DNA from: Streptomyces niphimycinicus | GTDB taxonomy: Bacteria; Actinomycetota; Actinomycetes; Streptomycetales; Streptomycetaceae | NCBI RefSeq assembly: GCF_018883605.1 | Contig: NZ_JAHLEM010000110.1 | Location: 1-46,486 of the forward strand | DNA: 46,486 bases | Direction of reading: 5' to 3' | Shown: piece after piece, positions 37,824 to 45,327 of the stretch | How the letters are laid out: each line of letters begins with the position of its first letter | Numbering within the stretch: the stretch's first letter is position 1 | Program-made: the position numbers and the translations under genes | Notes under the pieces: generated by a model | The model's database searches: none | Told to the model about the DNA's origin: nothing | The model's input: the letters and a program-made list of their open reading frames with translations, nothing else

Positions 37824-38282
37824 GTGAACGCACATCATCTGCCGTCCCGGCCGCGGACGCGGCGGTTCGGCGCGCCGGCCATCGCCGCGGCGGCGCTCGT
37901 CCTCGCCATGGCCTCCCCCGCCCCGGCCCCCGCCGAGGTGTCCGCCTCCGACTCGCACACCCTGGCGAAGAACGTGACACTGACGTTCGAGTCGAAGCCG
38001 GAGAATCTCACCCCGCTGGTGAAGTTCGAGCCCGTGGCTGTCGGCGCCGCCCCGTCCGCCGCGCACTCGGCCTCCCCGCGGCCGGAGAGCCACGCGCCGG
38101 ACTCGGACGGAGAGTCGTCCTCGAAGGCGGCGACCTCGGACGACGGGTCCCCGTGGCCCGCCGTGGGAGTCATCATCGGCGTCTGCCTGGTCGCCCTGGC
38201 CGGAGGTTTCGTGCTGTTTCCAGCAGGGGTATCGAACTGGCGACCTCGCGTAATCGACTGTCGCCTATTCCTTGGTGATTGA
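37824..38282 (+). CDS. Secreted, membrane-anchored protein with a replaced C terminus
   Basis: 152 codons from GTG 37824 with GAGGAGAG upstream. Signal peptide (basic start, AIAAAALVLAMASPAPAPAE), Ser/Ala/Pro-rich spacer, and a C-terminal membrane helix (VGVIIGVCLVALAGGFVLF). After VLF the reading runs into dissimilar sequence (PAGVSNWRPRVIDCRLFLGD) instead of the usual short basic tail. The change point, near 38218, coincides with the start of the recombinase region. The gene therefore seems cut by insertion of the mobile element. Function of the protein is unknown. Confidence 0.65.
   Translation: MNAHHLPSRPRTRRFGAPAIAAAALVLAMASPAPAPAEVSASDSHTLAKNVTLTFESKPENLTPLVKFEPVAVGAAPSAAHSASPRPESHAPDSDGESSSKAATSDDGSPWPAVGVIIGVCLVALAGGFVLFPAGVSNWRPRVIDCRLFLGD
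38219..38275. other. Possible left junction (att) of the recombinase element
   Basis: Where the host gene loses its normal reading, the complement strand reads GAGGTCGCCAGTTCGAT, similar to the variable-loop/T-arm region of tRNA genes, common integration targets. The remainder of a tRNA fold cannot be completed, so this may be a worn att remnant or a coincidence. Confidence 0.3.
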
Positions 38283-38292
38283 GGCGCTGGGG

Positions 38293-39756
38293 TCACCGTG
38301 TGTGGTCGCCTGGGACATAGTGGCGCCAGGTTCCTCCTGCTTCGGCGGCGAGCTGGGCGGTGGTCTCGTCGTGGTAGCCGAGCATGCGGGCGATCACGGG
38401 TGCGGGGGCCTGGAGGACCAGGTGGCGGATTGCCGCTGTGCGGCCGCGCTGTGTGGGGAAGCCCAGGCGGCGGAGCCGGAGTTCGAGGGTGTCCGAAGTC
38501 ATGGGCTGCCCGGCCCGGCGGCCGGGGAACAGCCAGCGGGCTTCGGGGTTGGTGGCGGTCATGGTGTTCGGCCGTTCGTTGAGGTAGGTCAGCATGAGCC
38601 CGGCGAAGGGCTCGGGAACGGGGGACAGTGGGTCGCCGAGGCGGACGAGGACCTCGCCGTCTTCCTGCAGGATGTCGTCGGTGGAGAGCCGGACGACGCG
38701 GGTGAGTGGCTGTGCGTAGAGGAGAACGAGGATGACGGCGACCCGGTCCCGGCGCGGGACGTCCTCGCGGTTCATGGCCTGCCGCAGCAGCGCGAGGCGC
38801 TGGTGCTGGGCGATGGGGGCGGGGTTGCTCGTGGAGCGGTGCGGGACGGTGAGGGTGGGCGTGTGTTTGGAGCGCATCGCCCACCGCAGGAAGGCGTGGG
38901 TGAGGCGCCGGGCGGTGTAGCCGCCCGCGTACCACGCGTCGACGTCGGCCTGGGTGCAGTCGGCGAGGGTGCGTCCGCGCTGGGCGAGGTGGGCGAGGAA
39001 GGTGGTCGCGAGGCGGATCTCGTCGCGCGCTTGTCGGATCTGGTCGCTGGTGAGCGGGCCGCGGTCGGCCAGGGTGTTCAGGCGGCGCTGGACGTGCCAG
39101 GCGGCGAAGAGTTCCAGCAGCCGCCGGTGGTCGGTATCGCCGATGGTGGTGAGCTTCTCGGCGAGCCATCGTTGGAAGAGCAGTAGCTGTCGGTCGGCCG
39201 GAGGCAGGATGCCGGTCTGCATGAGCAGATCGCGCAGGTAGGCGACCGACCGCCAGGGGGTGAGCTGGCTCAATCCGTCGTGGGTGAGCGGGACTTCGCT
39301 GCGGGCCAAGGCCCGCAGGTTGCGCTGGACGTGGGGGTGGCCGGTCCAGGTCAGCCCGCCCCAGGGGCGTTTTATCTGCCGCAACGCGTCGAACAGGGGG
39401 AGGAGTTCGACCCGGACGCTGCCGGTGCCGTCGTCGAGGAATTCCTGGAGGCGTTCGGTCAGAACGCATCGGCCGCAGATGCCGCGCCGGTAGCGTCGTG
39501 CTTCCTGGCCGCAGCGTTCGCAGGTGAAGTCGCCGAGTCCGCCGGCGCAGTCGGTGCAGAGCTTGCCGCCGTCCGGCGCGAGGCCGGGGGTGAGCCGTTC
39601 GACGCGGCAGCCGACGCACGTTCCGTAGGTCTCCAGGGCCCTGGTCATGCAGGTCTGGCAGATGTAGCCCTCGGGCCAGTGGTTCGTCTCGGACCGCACT
39701 GCCCGGCTGCAGCGGGTGCAGAACCGCGCGCTCGCGGGCACTCGGCTCCGGCTCAT
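38293..39756 (-). CDS. Zinc-ribbon tyrosine-recombinase-like protein (third gene of recombinase trio)
   Basis: 487 residues. Six CxxC pairs (C13/16, C33/36, C47/50, C67/70, C79/82, C94/97) form an N-terminal array of probable zinc ribbons. The C-terminal half resembles the tyrosine recombinase fold: Arg353 in YAQPLTRVVRL, Arg444, His462 in LGYHDETT, Tyr480 in GTWRHYVPGDH. The HxxR box has Ala441 instead of His, and the Tyr lies 18 residues after the His instead of about 9. It may be a non-cleaving partner of the canonical recombinase, or a divergent enzyme. Its ATG overlaps the XRE gene stop (ATGA), so the three are one operon. Confidence 0.82.
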   Translation of the reverse strand: MSRSRVPASARFCTRCSRAVRSETNHWPEGYICQTCMTRALETYGTCVGCRVERLTPGLAPDGGKLCTDCAGGLGDFTCERCGQEARRYRRGICGRCVLTERLQEFLDDGTGSVRVELLPLFDALRQIKRPWGGLTWTGHPHVQRNLRALARSEVPLTHDGLSQLTPWRSVAYLRDLLMQTGILPPADRQLLLFQRWLAEKLTTIGDTDHRRLLELFAAWHVQRRLNTLADRGPLTSDQIRQARDEIRLATTFLAHLAQRGRTLADCTQADVDAWYAGGYTARRLTHAFLRWAMRSKHTPTLTVPHRSTSNPAPIAQHQRLALLRQAMNREDVPRRDRVAVILVLLYAQPLTRVVRLSTDDILQEDGEVLVRLGDPLSPVPEPFAGLMLTYLNERPNTMTATNPEARWLFPGRRAGQPMTSDTLELRLRRLGFPTQRGRTAAIRHLVLQAPAPVIARMLGYHDETTAQLAAEAGGTWRHYVPGDHTR

Positions 39757-40079
39757 CCTTCGGGCCGGATGCGGGCGCGCTTGGGGCGGACCGCTGACAG
39801 ATCGACGACAGCGTCGCCGGTGGCGACCTTGCGGATCGTAGCGTTCTCGGCCTTGGTGGCGATCAGGTCGGCAGGGGTGCACTCGAAGATGTCGCAGAGC
39901 GCGGCCAGCACCGGCAGCGAGAGCCGTTCGGGGGTGCCGGTGACCAGCCGGTGGACCTGGGAGAGCGACAGGCTGATGCCCCGCTCGGCCAGCGGCGGGG
40001 CGAGCTCGCTGGTGGTGAACATTCCGGCGGAGGCCATCAGCTCGCGCAGCCGCCACTGATAGCTGACCTGGCGTTTCAT
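39753..40079 (-). CDS. Small XRE-family helix-turn-helix protein (middle gene of recombinase trio)
   Basis: 108 residues. Cro/C1-type helix-turn-helix: WRLRELMASAGMFTTSELAPPLAERGISLSLSQVHRLVTG, then LPVLAALCDIFECTPADLI, the standard XRE end. The C-terminal 35 residues are basic. It overlaps both recombinase genes (TGATG and ATGA), so it is probably made in a fixed ratio with them. It may repress the operon or act as a directionality/accessory factor; inference only. Confidence 0.88.
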   Translation of the reverse strand: MKRQVSYQWRLRELMASAGMFTTSELAPPLAERGISLSLSQVHRLVTGTPERLSLPVLAALCDIFECTPADLIATKAENATIRKVATGDAVVDLSAVRPKRARIRPEG

Positions 40080-41227
40080 CAGGCTCCCTTCTTCGCGGGC
40101 TTGAGAGCGGCCTCGATGGTGGCGTCCAGGGCCCGCCGCAGGGTGCGGGTGCGGAAGTCGGAGGACACGCAGGTGTAGATGGAGGTCGTGCTCGCATGGT
40201 CGTGGCCGGCTTGCTGCTGGACAAATAGGGCGTCCCAGCCGTCTTCGATCAGGTGGGTGACGTAGGACCTTCTCAGCGAGTGGAAATCCAGGACCGGATC
40301 CAGCCCGAGGTCATCGCGGTAGGTGGCGAAGCGGGAGTCCAGCCGTTGCAGGCCGACCCGCCGTCCGCGCTCGGACGGCCACAGAGCGGACCCGTCCGCG
40401 TGGCGCATGGCGGGCCGCACTTCACTCGTCCACTGGTCGAGGATCTCGGCCGACCACTCCCACACGGTCAGCACGCTGCGGCGCTTGGGCGGTGACCCCT
40501 TCTTCGCCTTGCCGTGGCGGACGTAGCAGACGCCGTACTCACCGAACTCCGGGCCTTCGGGGTTACGACCGAAGTCGGCGGTGTCCAACATCCTCGTCTC
40601 GTTGCGCCGCAGTCCGTAGGCGTACGAGGTCTTGAACAGCATCGCATCGCGGAAGGCGGGCAGCCAGCCCTTGCGGCCACGTCCACGCACGCGGCTGACC
40701 TGGTCGTCGGCGTGGTCGAAGAACGCCTGCAACTCATCTCGGGTGAAGGCCCGTTTCGGAGACTCGGCCTCGCACTCCTGCATGTGCACGGCCGTGTTCC
40801 ACGGATGACAGACCTGCACCGGATGGGTGCCGAACCGCCGCTCGCACTCGGTCGCCCAGCCGTAGGCCGGGTCGGTGGCGTAGTCGCAGAACAGCCGTAC
40901 CGCCTCCTGGTAGCCGCGTAGCGTCGAGCGTACGCAGCCGCGGACCGCGCGCAGGTCGCCGAACCACTCGTCCGCCAGGTGCGAGGACCAGGTCCAGGGG
41001 AAGGCGTCCGCGTGCGCGGCGAAGGCTCGCACCTTCCGCTCGCGACCGTTGATGGTCGACAGCGCGAGGTTCCGGGCCAGCTGCTGGTTGCGCCAGCCGT
41101 CCAGCATCGCCTCGAAGACCTGCTCGTCCGGCCGCAGCAGCGGCACTCCGTCGGCCAGGTGCAGCCGCGCGGCCCCTGGTGCCGTCCCGTTCTTTTCCAC
41201 CAAATCGTCACGCTCCGTAGATCGCAT
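40079..41227 (-). CDS. Tyrosine recombinase/integrase (first gene of recombinase trio)
   Basis: Up to 382 residues. Full catalytic set: Arg207 (AYGLRRNE), Lys240-243 (HGKAKKG), His316-x-x-Arg319 (FHSLRRSYVTHL), His342 (AGHDHASTTS) and nucleophile Tyr351 (SIYTCV). The N-terminal SAM-like core-binding domain is residues 40-130. The annotated ATG 41227 falls inside a TCGCATTCG repeat and lacks a ribosome site; TTG 41203 or GTG 41200, with GGAG upstream, may be the true start. First gene of an overlapping operon of three. Confidence 0.92.
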   Translation of the reverse strand: MRSTERDDLVEKNGTAPGAARLHLADGVPLLRPDEQVFEAMLDGWRNQQLARNLALSTINGRERKVRAFAAHADAFPWTWSSHLADEWFGDLRAVRGCVRSTLRGYQEAVRLFCDYATDPAYGWATECERRFGTHPVQVCHPWNTAVHMQECEAESPKRAFTRDELQAFFDHADDQVSRVRGRGRKGWLPAFRDAMLFKTSYAYGLRRNETRMLDTADFGRNPEGPEFGEYGVCYVRHGKAKKGSPPKRRSVLTVWEWSAEILDQWTSEVRPAMRHADGSALWPSERGRRVGLQRLDSRFATYRDDLGLDPVLDFHSLRRSYVTHLIEDGWDALFVQQQAGHDHASTTSIYTCVSSDFRTRTLRRALDATIEAALKPAKKGA

Positions 41228-41435
41228 TCGCCGCGAGAATCTCGCATCGAATGCGAAGCCCGAGGCGAAACGGCAGGTCAGTCATGCGATCGAGTGAAGC
41301 GGCACGACATGGGCCCGACCCGTCAGCTACCGTTCCCGCAGGTGTGTGACGACCCGCGTGTCCGCTGATCAGCGGCTTCCTGAGCCCCGCTCGGCCAATA
41401 CAGCGCAGCATGACGCCAGTTCGCATCGGATGCGA
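41222..41435. promoter_or_regulatory. Cluster of TCGCAT/ATGCGA dyads between the recombinase genes
   Basis: TCGCATCGAATGCGA (41242-41256) and TCGCATCGGATGCGA (41421-41435) differ at one base. Extra half-sites are TCGCATTCG (41222-41230) and ATGCGAT (41284-41290). The perfect palindrome CCGCTGATCAGCGG is at 41362-41375. The stretch carries no gene. These are candidate operators for the XRE protein or recombination sites. Confidence 0.6.
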
Positions 41436-41520
41436 TACGCGCTGGTTCCGAGGTGAGCCCAAAAGGGGCCATGGGATGATCTTGCTCGATGAGTGAACCC
41501 GGCGACAGGGGCCGTCGTCG

Positions 41521-42522
41521 TCAGCCTGCCGTCTGCGCCCCGGCCCCGGTGCGGGGTTCGGGAAGCGCGCCGCCGGCTTGGAGGGTGGCGAAGTCGGCGT
41601 GGGCCTGCTCGATGGCCACGGGGTATGCCTCGCGTTTGGCGTGCTCTGCGAGCACCCGGTAGATGCTGGCGACGGAGGGGTTCTGTCCCTTGCGCTTGCC
41701 GGTGGGAATGATCAGGTCGGGCTGGATCTGCTCGACCGTCTCGCCGAGTGCCCGGCGCCGCAGGACGGTGTGCAGCATGTCCTCGGTGATGACCGGCGGC
41801 CGGCCGCCGTGCTTTCCCTTGCGGGCCGCAGTGTCGAGCCCTTCCAGGGTTGACTCCCGGATGTTCTCCCGCTCGGTCTCCGCCATCGCCGCGAAGAACG
41901 CGAACAGCAGCCTGCCGTGCCCGCTGGGGTCGTACATGCCCGCCAGCGGTCCGGCGAGCATCTCCAGCACGAGGCCGTGGGCGGACAGGTGGTCGGCGAG
42001 CGCGGTGAGTTCGGCGGCGTCGCGGCCGAGCCGCTTCATCTCGTAGACCGTGAGGATCACCCGGCAGTGTGGGGCGTGGGCCTTGATCTCCCGGGCGGCG
42101 CTCAGCGCGGCCTCGAATGCGGGGCGGACCCGCACCCGGGTGCTGATCTTCTCGGCGAAGATCTTGTCCCGGGGGATGTTCTTGGCGGCGAGCGCGTCGA
42201 GTTGGGAGTCGAGTTCCTGGCCGAGGGTCGAGCAGCGCGCGTAGCCGATCCGGATGTCGGCGGTCGGGGTGTCGGGGTCGATCGGCGCCGGGGGCGGGGT
42301 GCCGGGCCGCCATGGCTGCCCGGGGCCCCGGTCGGCCGGGGTGGGCACCCGCAGCAGCTTCGCCAGCCGGGGCACCTTGGTGAAGCGGCCCGTGTGGTAG
42401 GCGCCGGCGACCGCGCCGCCGCGCGAACGGCACGGCGATCCAGCCTCGGCGCCGCAGCGCGGACACGGGTGGCGCTCGATGTCGTCCACATCGGACACGG
42501 GGGCGGTTTGAGGGTCCGTCAT
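41521..42522 (-). CDS. Serine recombinase (resolvase/invertase family) with N-terminal zinc finger
   Basis: 333 residues from ATG 42522 (an in-frame start at 42540 adds six). Residues 20-43 are a Cys-rich mobile-element-type zinc finger (CPRCGAEAGSPC...H). The resolvase catalytic domain follows: IGYARCSTLGQELDSQLDAL with nucleophile Ser98, then YEMKRLGRD and AETERENIRE. The C-terminal helix-turn-helix region (GGRPPVITEDML, NPSVASIYRVL) is that of a small serine recombinase. It could resolve cointegrates of a Tn3-type transposon, pieces of which lie nearby, or act on the dyads at 41222-41435. Confidence 0.93.
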   Translation of the reverse strand: MTDPQTAPVSDVDDIERHPCPRCGAEAGSPCRSRGGAVAGAYHTGRFTKVPRLAKLLRVPTPADRGPGQPWRPGTPPPAPIDPDTPTADIRIGYARCSTLGQELDSQLDALAAKNIPRDKIFAEKISTRVRVRPAFEAALSAAREIKAHAPHCRVILTVYEMKRLGRDAAELTALADHLSAHGLVLEMLAGPLAGMYDPSGHGRLLFAFFAAMAETERENIRESTLEGLDTAARKGKHGGRPPVITEDMLHTVLRRRALGETVEQIQPDLIIPTGKRKGQNPSVASIYRVLAEHAKREAYPVAIEQAHADFATLQAGGALPEPRTGAGAQTAG

Positions 42523-42813
42523 GAGCCGCGATTTTCGCACAATGCAAGTCTCAGAAGGGGGTCCGTCCCGCTATTGAGTGAGAACGAGTTCTGCGAACCG
42601 ATCCGGGGCCCGGAGAGTCTTCCCGGCCGTCGAGTGATCTTGCTCTGGCAAAGGACCGTTTATGAGAATCACGGTCCGTGCCGGTCGCCACGCACAGTTA
42701 CACGTCGGTTGGGCGGCAGTGAGCGATCTTCCCTGGGCTCGCGCATCAGTGCGCCCGGCTCGTCCGGGGGTGACGGAGCGGCCGACGGGCCGGGATGGTG
42801 ACCAGCAAAGGCG
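42523..42813. other. Gene-free region upstream of the serine recombinase
   Basis: About 290 bases without a credible gene. A 12-base dyad AGAAC-GA-GTTCT lies at 42581-42592, a possible recombinase binding site or operator. Confidence 0.35.
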
Positions 42814-42846
42814 GAAGTCCCCCGATCGCGCGGATCGGGGGACTTC
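42814..42846. terminator. Hairpin terminator after DUF2267 gene
   Basis: Perfect 14-bp inverted repeat GAAGTCCCCCGATC with complement, loop GCGCG, 57 bases beyond the DUF2267 stop at 42904. Confidence 0.8.
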
Positions 42847-42903
42847 ACCAAGCGCCGGCCCGGAGCGGCTCATGTTGCGGCTCCGGGTGCCGGGTGCCTG
42901 TTT

Positions 42904-43347
42904 CTACGCGGCCGGGTTGAGTTCGGCTTGGCCGAACAGCAGGGCCCAGCCGGTGGGGAGCTGGTGGAGGATGCGGGTGATGAGGTCGGGGCCGGCGTGG
43001 GCGGTGACAGCGGCGAAGACGGAGCCGGTGTCCCAGCGGGTGGTGGCCAGGGAGGCGCCGGAGCGGACGGCGAGGTCCTTGACGAAGGCCCATCCGGTCA
43101 GCGGCTGGGTGTCGGGAATCTGTGCGGTCAGGACGCGTGCGGCCTCCAGGGGCAGGCAGGTGGCCAGGTCGACGCGTTCGTCGCCGGTCAGCTGGCGTCC
43201 CAGCCCCGAAAGGACCAGGCGGACGGCTTCCTCAGCTCGCTCGCGGGTGGGGTAGGCGCCTTCGTAGCGGACCTTCTCCAGCATCTGCTCATACGCCGTC
43301 GAGTACGGCTGCTGGTGCTCAAGCGGTACGCGCACGTCGGTGATCAC
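42904..43347 (-). CDS. DUF2267 family protein
   Basis: 147 residues from GTG 43347. Helical DUF2267 fold: YEQMLEKVRYEGAYPTRERAEEAVRLVLSGLGRQLTGDERVDLATCLP, then DLITRILHQLPTGWALLFG. Function of the family is unknown; it is often found with Hsp20 and other stress genes in actinobacteria. Tandem with a second DUF2267 gene 60 bases upstream, with which it shares the general pattern but low identity. Last gene of the hsp18-DUF2267-DUF2267 run. Confidence 0.88.
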   Translation of the reverse strand: MITDVRVPLEHQQPYSTAYEQMLEKVRYEGAYPTRERAEEAVRLVLSGLGRQLTGDERVDLATCLPLEAARVLTAQIPDTQPLTGWAFVKDLAVRSGASLATTRWDTGSVFAAVTAHAGPDLITRILHQLPTGWALLFGQAELNPAA

Positions 43348-43407
43348 TGCGGTGCATGCCTTTCGTCAAGCCAGGGTCGGGTGGGTGCCGGTGTACGGCA
43401 CCGGTGG

Positions 43408-43803
43408 TCAGGTGGGCTGGGGGCGGCCGAAGAGGAGGTCGTAGCCGACCGGGAGCTGGAGCAGGATCTGCCCCAGCAGGTCGTCGCCCGCGGTGTCGGC
43501 GACCGTGGACAGCACGGCGCTGACGTCCCAGGTCGCGGTCTGCTCGGTGGCGCCCTCGATCCAGGCCGCAGTTGCCCGCACGAACCGCTCCGGCGGCAGC
43601 GGCTCGGCGCTCTGGAGCGGGTTGAGCAGGATGAGAGCGAATTCCTCCGGCAGGCGTGCCGCGAGCTGGGCGCGGACCTTGCCGACCAGGTGCGCGCCGA
43701 GCAGGGCGAGCACTACGCGGGCCGCGCGCTCGGCCTCCTCTACAGTGCCGTACTCGCCGCGTTCCTTGACGTGGTCAAGGAAGGCTTCGCGTCGCAGAGT
43801 CAT
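43408..43803 (-). CDS. DUF2267 family protein
   Basis: 131 residues from ATG 43803 with AAGGGGG upstream. Pattern FLDHVKERGEYGTVEEAERAARVVLALLGAHLVGKVRAQLAARLPEEF and a C-terminal GQILLQLPVGYDLLFG that mirrors the neighbour's ILHQLPTGWALLFG, so the pair likely arose by duplication. Follows hsp18 by 103 bases in the same direction and may be expressed with it. Confidence 0.88.
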   Translation of the reverse strand: MTLRREAFLDHVKERGEYGTVEEAERAARVVLALLGAHLVGKVRAQLAARLPEEFALILLNPLQSAEPLPPERFVRATAAWIEGATEQTATWDVSAVLSTVADTAGDDLLGQILLQLPVGYDLLFGRPQPT

Positions 43804-43906
43804 CTCGGCCGCCACCCCCTTCTGGTTCTTCGGATGCCCGTAGGGGTGCGGAGGACGGGGTGAGGGGGAGATCAGGTGCCCGTCCTCCGTACCTGTCCGG
43901 CCGGTG

Positions 43907-44338
43907 TCAGCCGGAGATCTCCTTGTGGCCGGTCCCGACGCCGATGGAGATCTTGCGGGGCTTGGCGCGCTCGGCGATCGGGATGCGCAGGGTGAGCACA
44001 CCCGCGTCGTAGTCGGCCTTGATGTGCTCGGTGTCGAGGGTGTCGGCGAGCACGATCTGGCGGGAGAAGACGCCCAGCGGCCGCTCGGACAGTTCCATCT
44101 GCACGTCGTCGGCCTTCGCCACTGGCCGGCGCTCGGCCTTGACGGTGAGCATGTTCCGTTCGACGTCGATGTCGATCGCGTCGGCGCTGACGCCGGGAAG
44201 GTCGAAGGCCACCACGTACTCGTCACCCTCGCGGTAGGCGTCCATCGGCATCGCCGACGGCCTCGACCAGGTCCCCGGGCCCAGCAGCTGCTGCGTCAGC
44301 CGGTCCAGCTCACGGAAGGGGTCAGTGCGCATCAACAT
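43907..44338 (-). CDS. hsp18: Small heat-shock protein of the Hsp20/alpha-crystallin family
   Basis: 143 residues, matching the approximately 18-kDa Hsp18 of streptomycetes. The alpha-crystallin domain is about residues 30-135 ([39 protein letters not shown], then GVLTLRIPI). It is an ATP-independent chaperone holding unfolding proteins, important in thermotolerance. ATG 44338 has GGAGG nine bases upstream; ATG 44332 is possible. The promoter between it and the divergent rheA-like gene bears two RheA-type operators, so it should be released at heat shock. Confidence 0.94.
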   Translation of the reverse strand: MLMRTDPFRELDRLTQQLLGPGTWSRPSAMPMDAYREGDEYVVAFDLPGVSADAIDIDVERNMLTVKAERRPVAKADDVQMELSERPLGVFSRQIVLADTLDTEHIKADYDAGVLTLRIPIAERAKPRKISIGVGTGHKEISG

Positions 44339-44394
44339 CGGGAAACACCTCCAGCAGGTTCAGGCAGTTACTGCCAATGCGCCTCACTGACACC

Positions 44395-44423
44395 GTTGTA
44401 ACATGTCATCCAATGGATGACAA
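44395..44423 (-). promoter_or_regulatory. hsp18 promoter, covered by a RheA operator
   Basis: On the minus strand, -35 TTGTCA (44418-44423) and -10 TACAAC (44395-44400) are separated by 17 bases. The operator at 44404-44422 fills the spacer and touches the -35, so repressor binding should exclude RNA polymerase. Start of RNA would be near 44388. Confidence 0.65.
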
Positions 44424-44448
44424 ACACGATGTCGTCAGCTCGATGACA
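44404..44448. promoter_or_regulatory. Two RheA-type operators
   Basis: TGTCATC-N5-GATGACA (44404-44422, perfect) and TGTCGTC-N5-GATGACA (44430-44448, one mismatch), 26 bases centre to centre. This half-site pair with 5-base spacing is the form described for the RheA operator of hsp18 in Streptomyces albus (from memory of that literature). Confidence 0.8.
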
Positions 44449-44465
44449 ACCCCAGGGAGGTGTCC

Positions 44466-45095
44466 GTGACCCCGGCCGAGCAGCCGTCCACGACCGGCAC
44501 CGACGCCCACAGCCCGGCGTCGTTCCTCGCCGCCGCGGCGGCCCTCAACGCCATAGACGACGCCTTGCGCGAAGCCCAACAGGAGGCTCCGAACGCTTCC
44601 GATGCCGGGCCGGGCCCGGAGCAGGCCCTGGCCTCGCTGATGCTGCTGCGGCAGGTACGTGAGCGGCTCGCCGGATGGGAGACCGGCCTGATCGAAACGG
44701 CCCGGGACGCGGGCGCCAGCTGGGCCGACCTCGCCTCTCCCCTGGGTGTCGCCAGCCGCCAGGCCGCCGAGCGCCGCTACCTGCGCGGCCGCCCCGGCCC
44801 GGCCGGGACCACCGGCGAACAGCGCGTAACGGCCACCCGCCAGGCTCGGGCCGCCGACCGCAACACCGCCACCTGGGCCCGTCGCAATGCGGCCGACCTG
44901 CGCCGCCTCGCCGGCCAGATCACCGCCCTCACCGACCTTCCCCCCGCCGCCCGCCGCCCACTCAATGAGCTCCACGCGGCCCTCGCCCACAACGACCCCG
45001 CCGACCTCATCGCGCCCCTGACCGCCGCCCGGCCCCACCTGGCCGCCGCCCACCCCGACCTCGCCGCCCGGCTCGACACCCTCGCTCCCCCCTGA
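44466..45095 (+). CDS. rheA: RheA-type thermosensing repressor of hsp18
   Basis: 209 residues from GTG 44466 (GGGAGG six bases upstream; GTG 44460 also in frame). Divergent from hsp18 with the two RheA-form operators between them, which is the main evidence. The protein has a helical core (RQVRERLAGWETGLIETARDAGASWADLASPLGVASRQAAERRYLRG) consistent with a DNA-binding helix-turn-helix, and an Arg/Ala/Pro-rich C-terminal half. RheA of S. albus directly senses temperature and leaves the DNA at heat shock. Homology here is by context and general similarity to proteins labelled Hsp18 regulators. Confidence 0.8.
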   Translation: MTPAEQPSTTGTDAHSPASFLAAAAALNAIDDALREAQQEAPNASDAGPGPEQALASLMLLRQVRERLAGWETGLIETARDAGASWADLASPLGVASRQAAERRYLRGRPGPAGTTGEQRVTATRQARAADRNTATWARRNAADLRRLAGQITALTDLPPAARRPLNELHAALAHNDPADLIAPLTAARPHLAAAHPDLAARLDTLAPP

Positions 45096-45123
45096 CCCCG
45101 CCCGGTGCCCCGCAACAGCCCAG

Positions 45124-45327
45124 TCAGCCTCCGCCCCGGGCGGACCCCCGATTGCCCTCGAAGTCCGGCGGCAGATCATCCTCCGGGTTACGCCACCGGT
45201 TCGCCCCCCGGCACCCAGATCTCCCGCCGACGCAGCGCATCCCGCCGGCTGACCAGCACACACAGCTAGTAGAGGATGGCCAGCTTCCTCGTCCGCGCCT
45301 CGTGGGTTCGCGCCGGGGCATCACTCA
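45124..45327 (-). pseudogene. Internal fragment of a Tn3-family transposase
   Basis: Minus strand reads ARTRKLAILY, stop (TAG at the position expected for Glu), LCVLVSRRDALRRREIWVPGG, then after a one-base shift in a G6 run ANRWRNPEDDLPPDFEGNR. This matches the middle of Tn3-family TnpA proteins. Only about 65 residues of roughly 1000 survive, with one nonsense change and one frameshift. Confidence 0.75.

Noticed and set aside
38219..38275. A complete tRNA gene at the recombinase border
   Set aside because: Only a variable-loop/T-arm-like stretch is visible; acceptor, D and anticodon stems could not be paired.
41917..42801. A 294-codon plus-strand frame over the serine recombinase
   Set aside because: It is the complement of an unambiguous resolvase gene and has no motifs.
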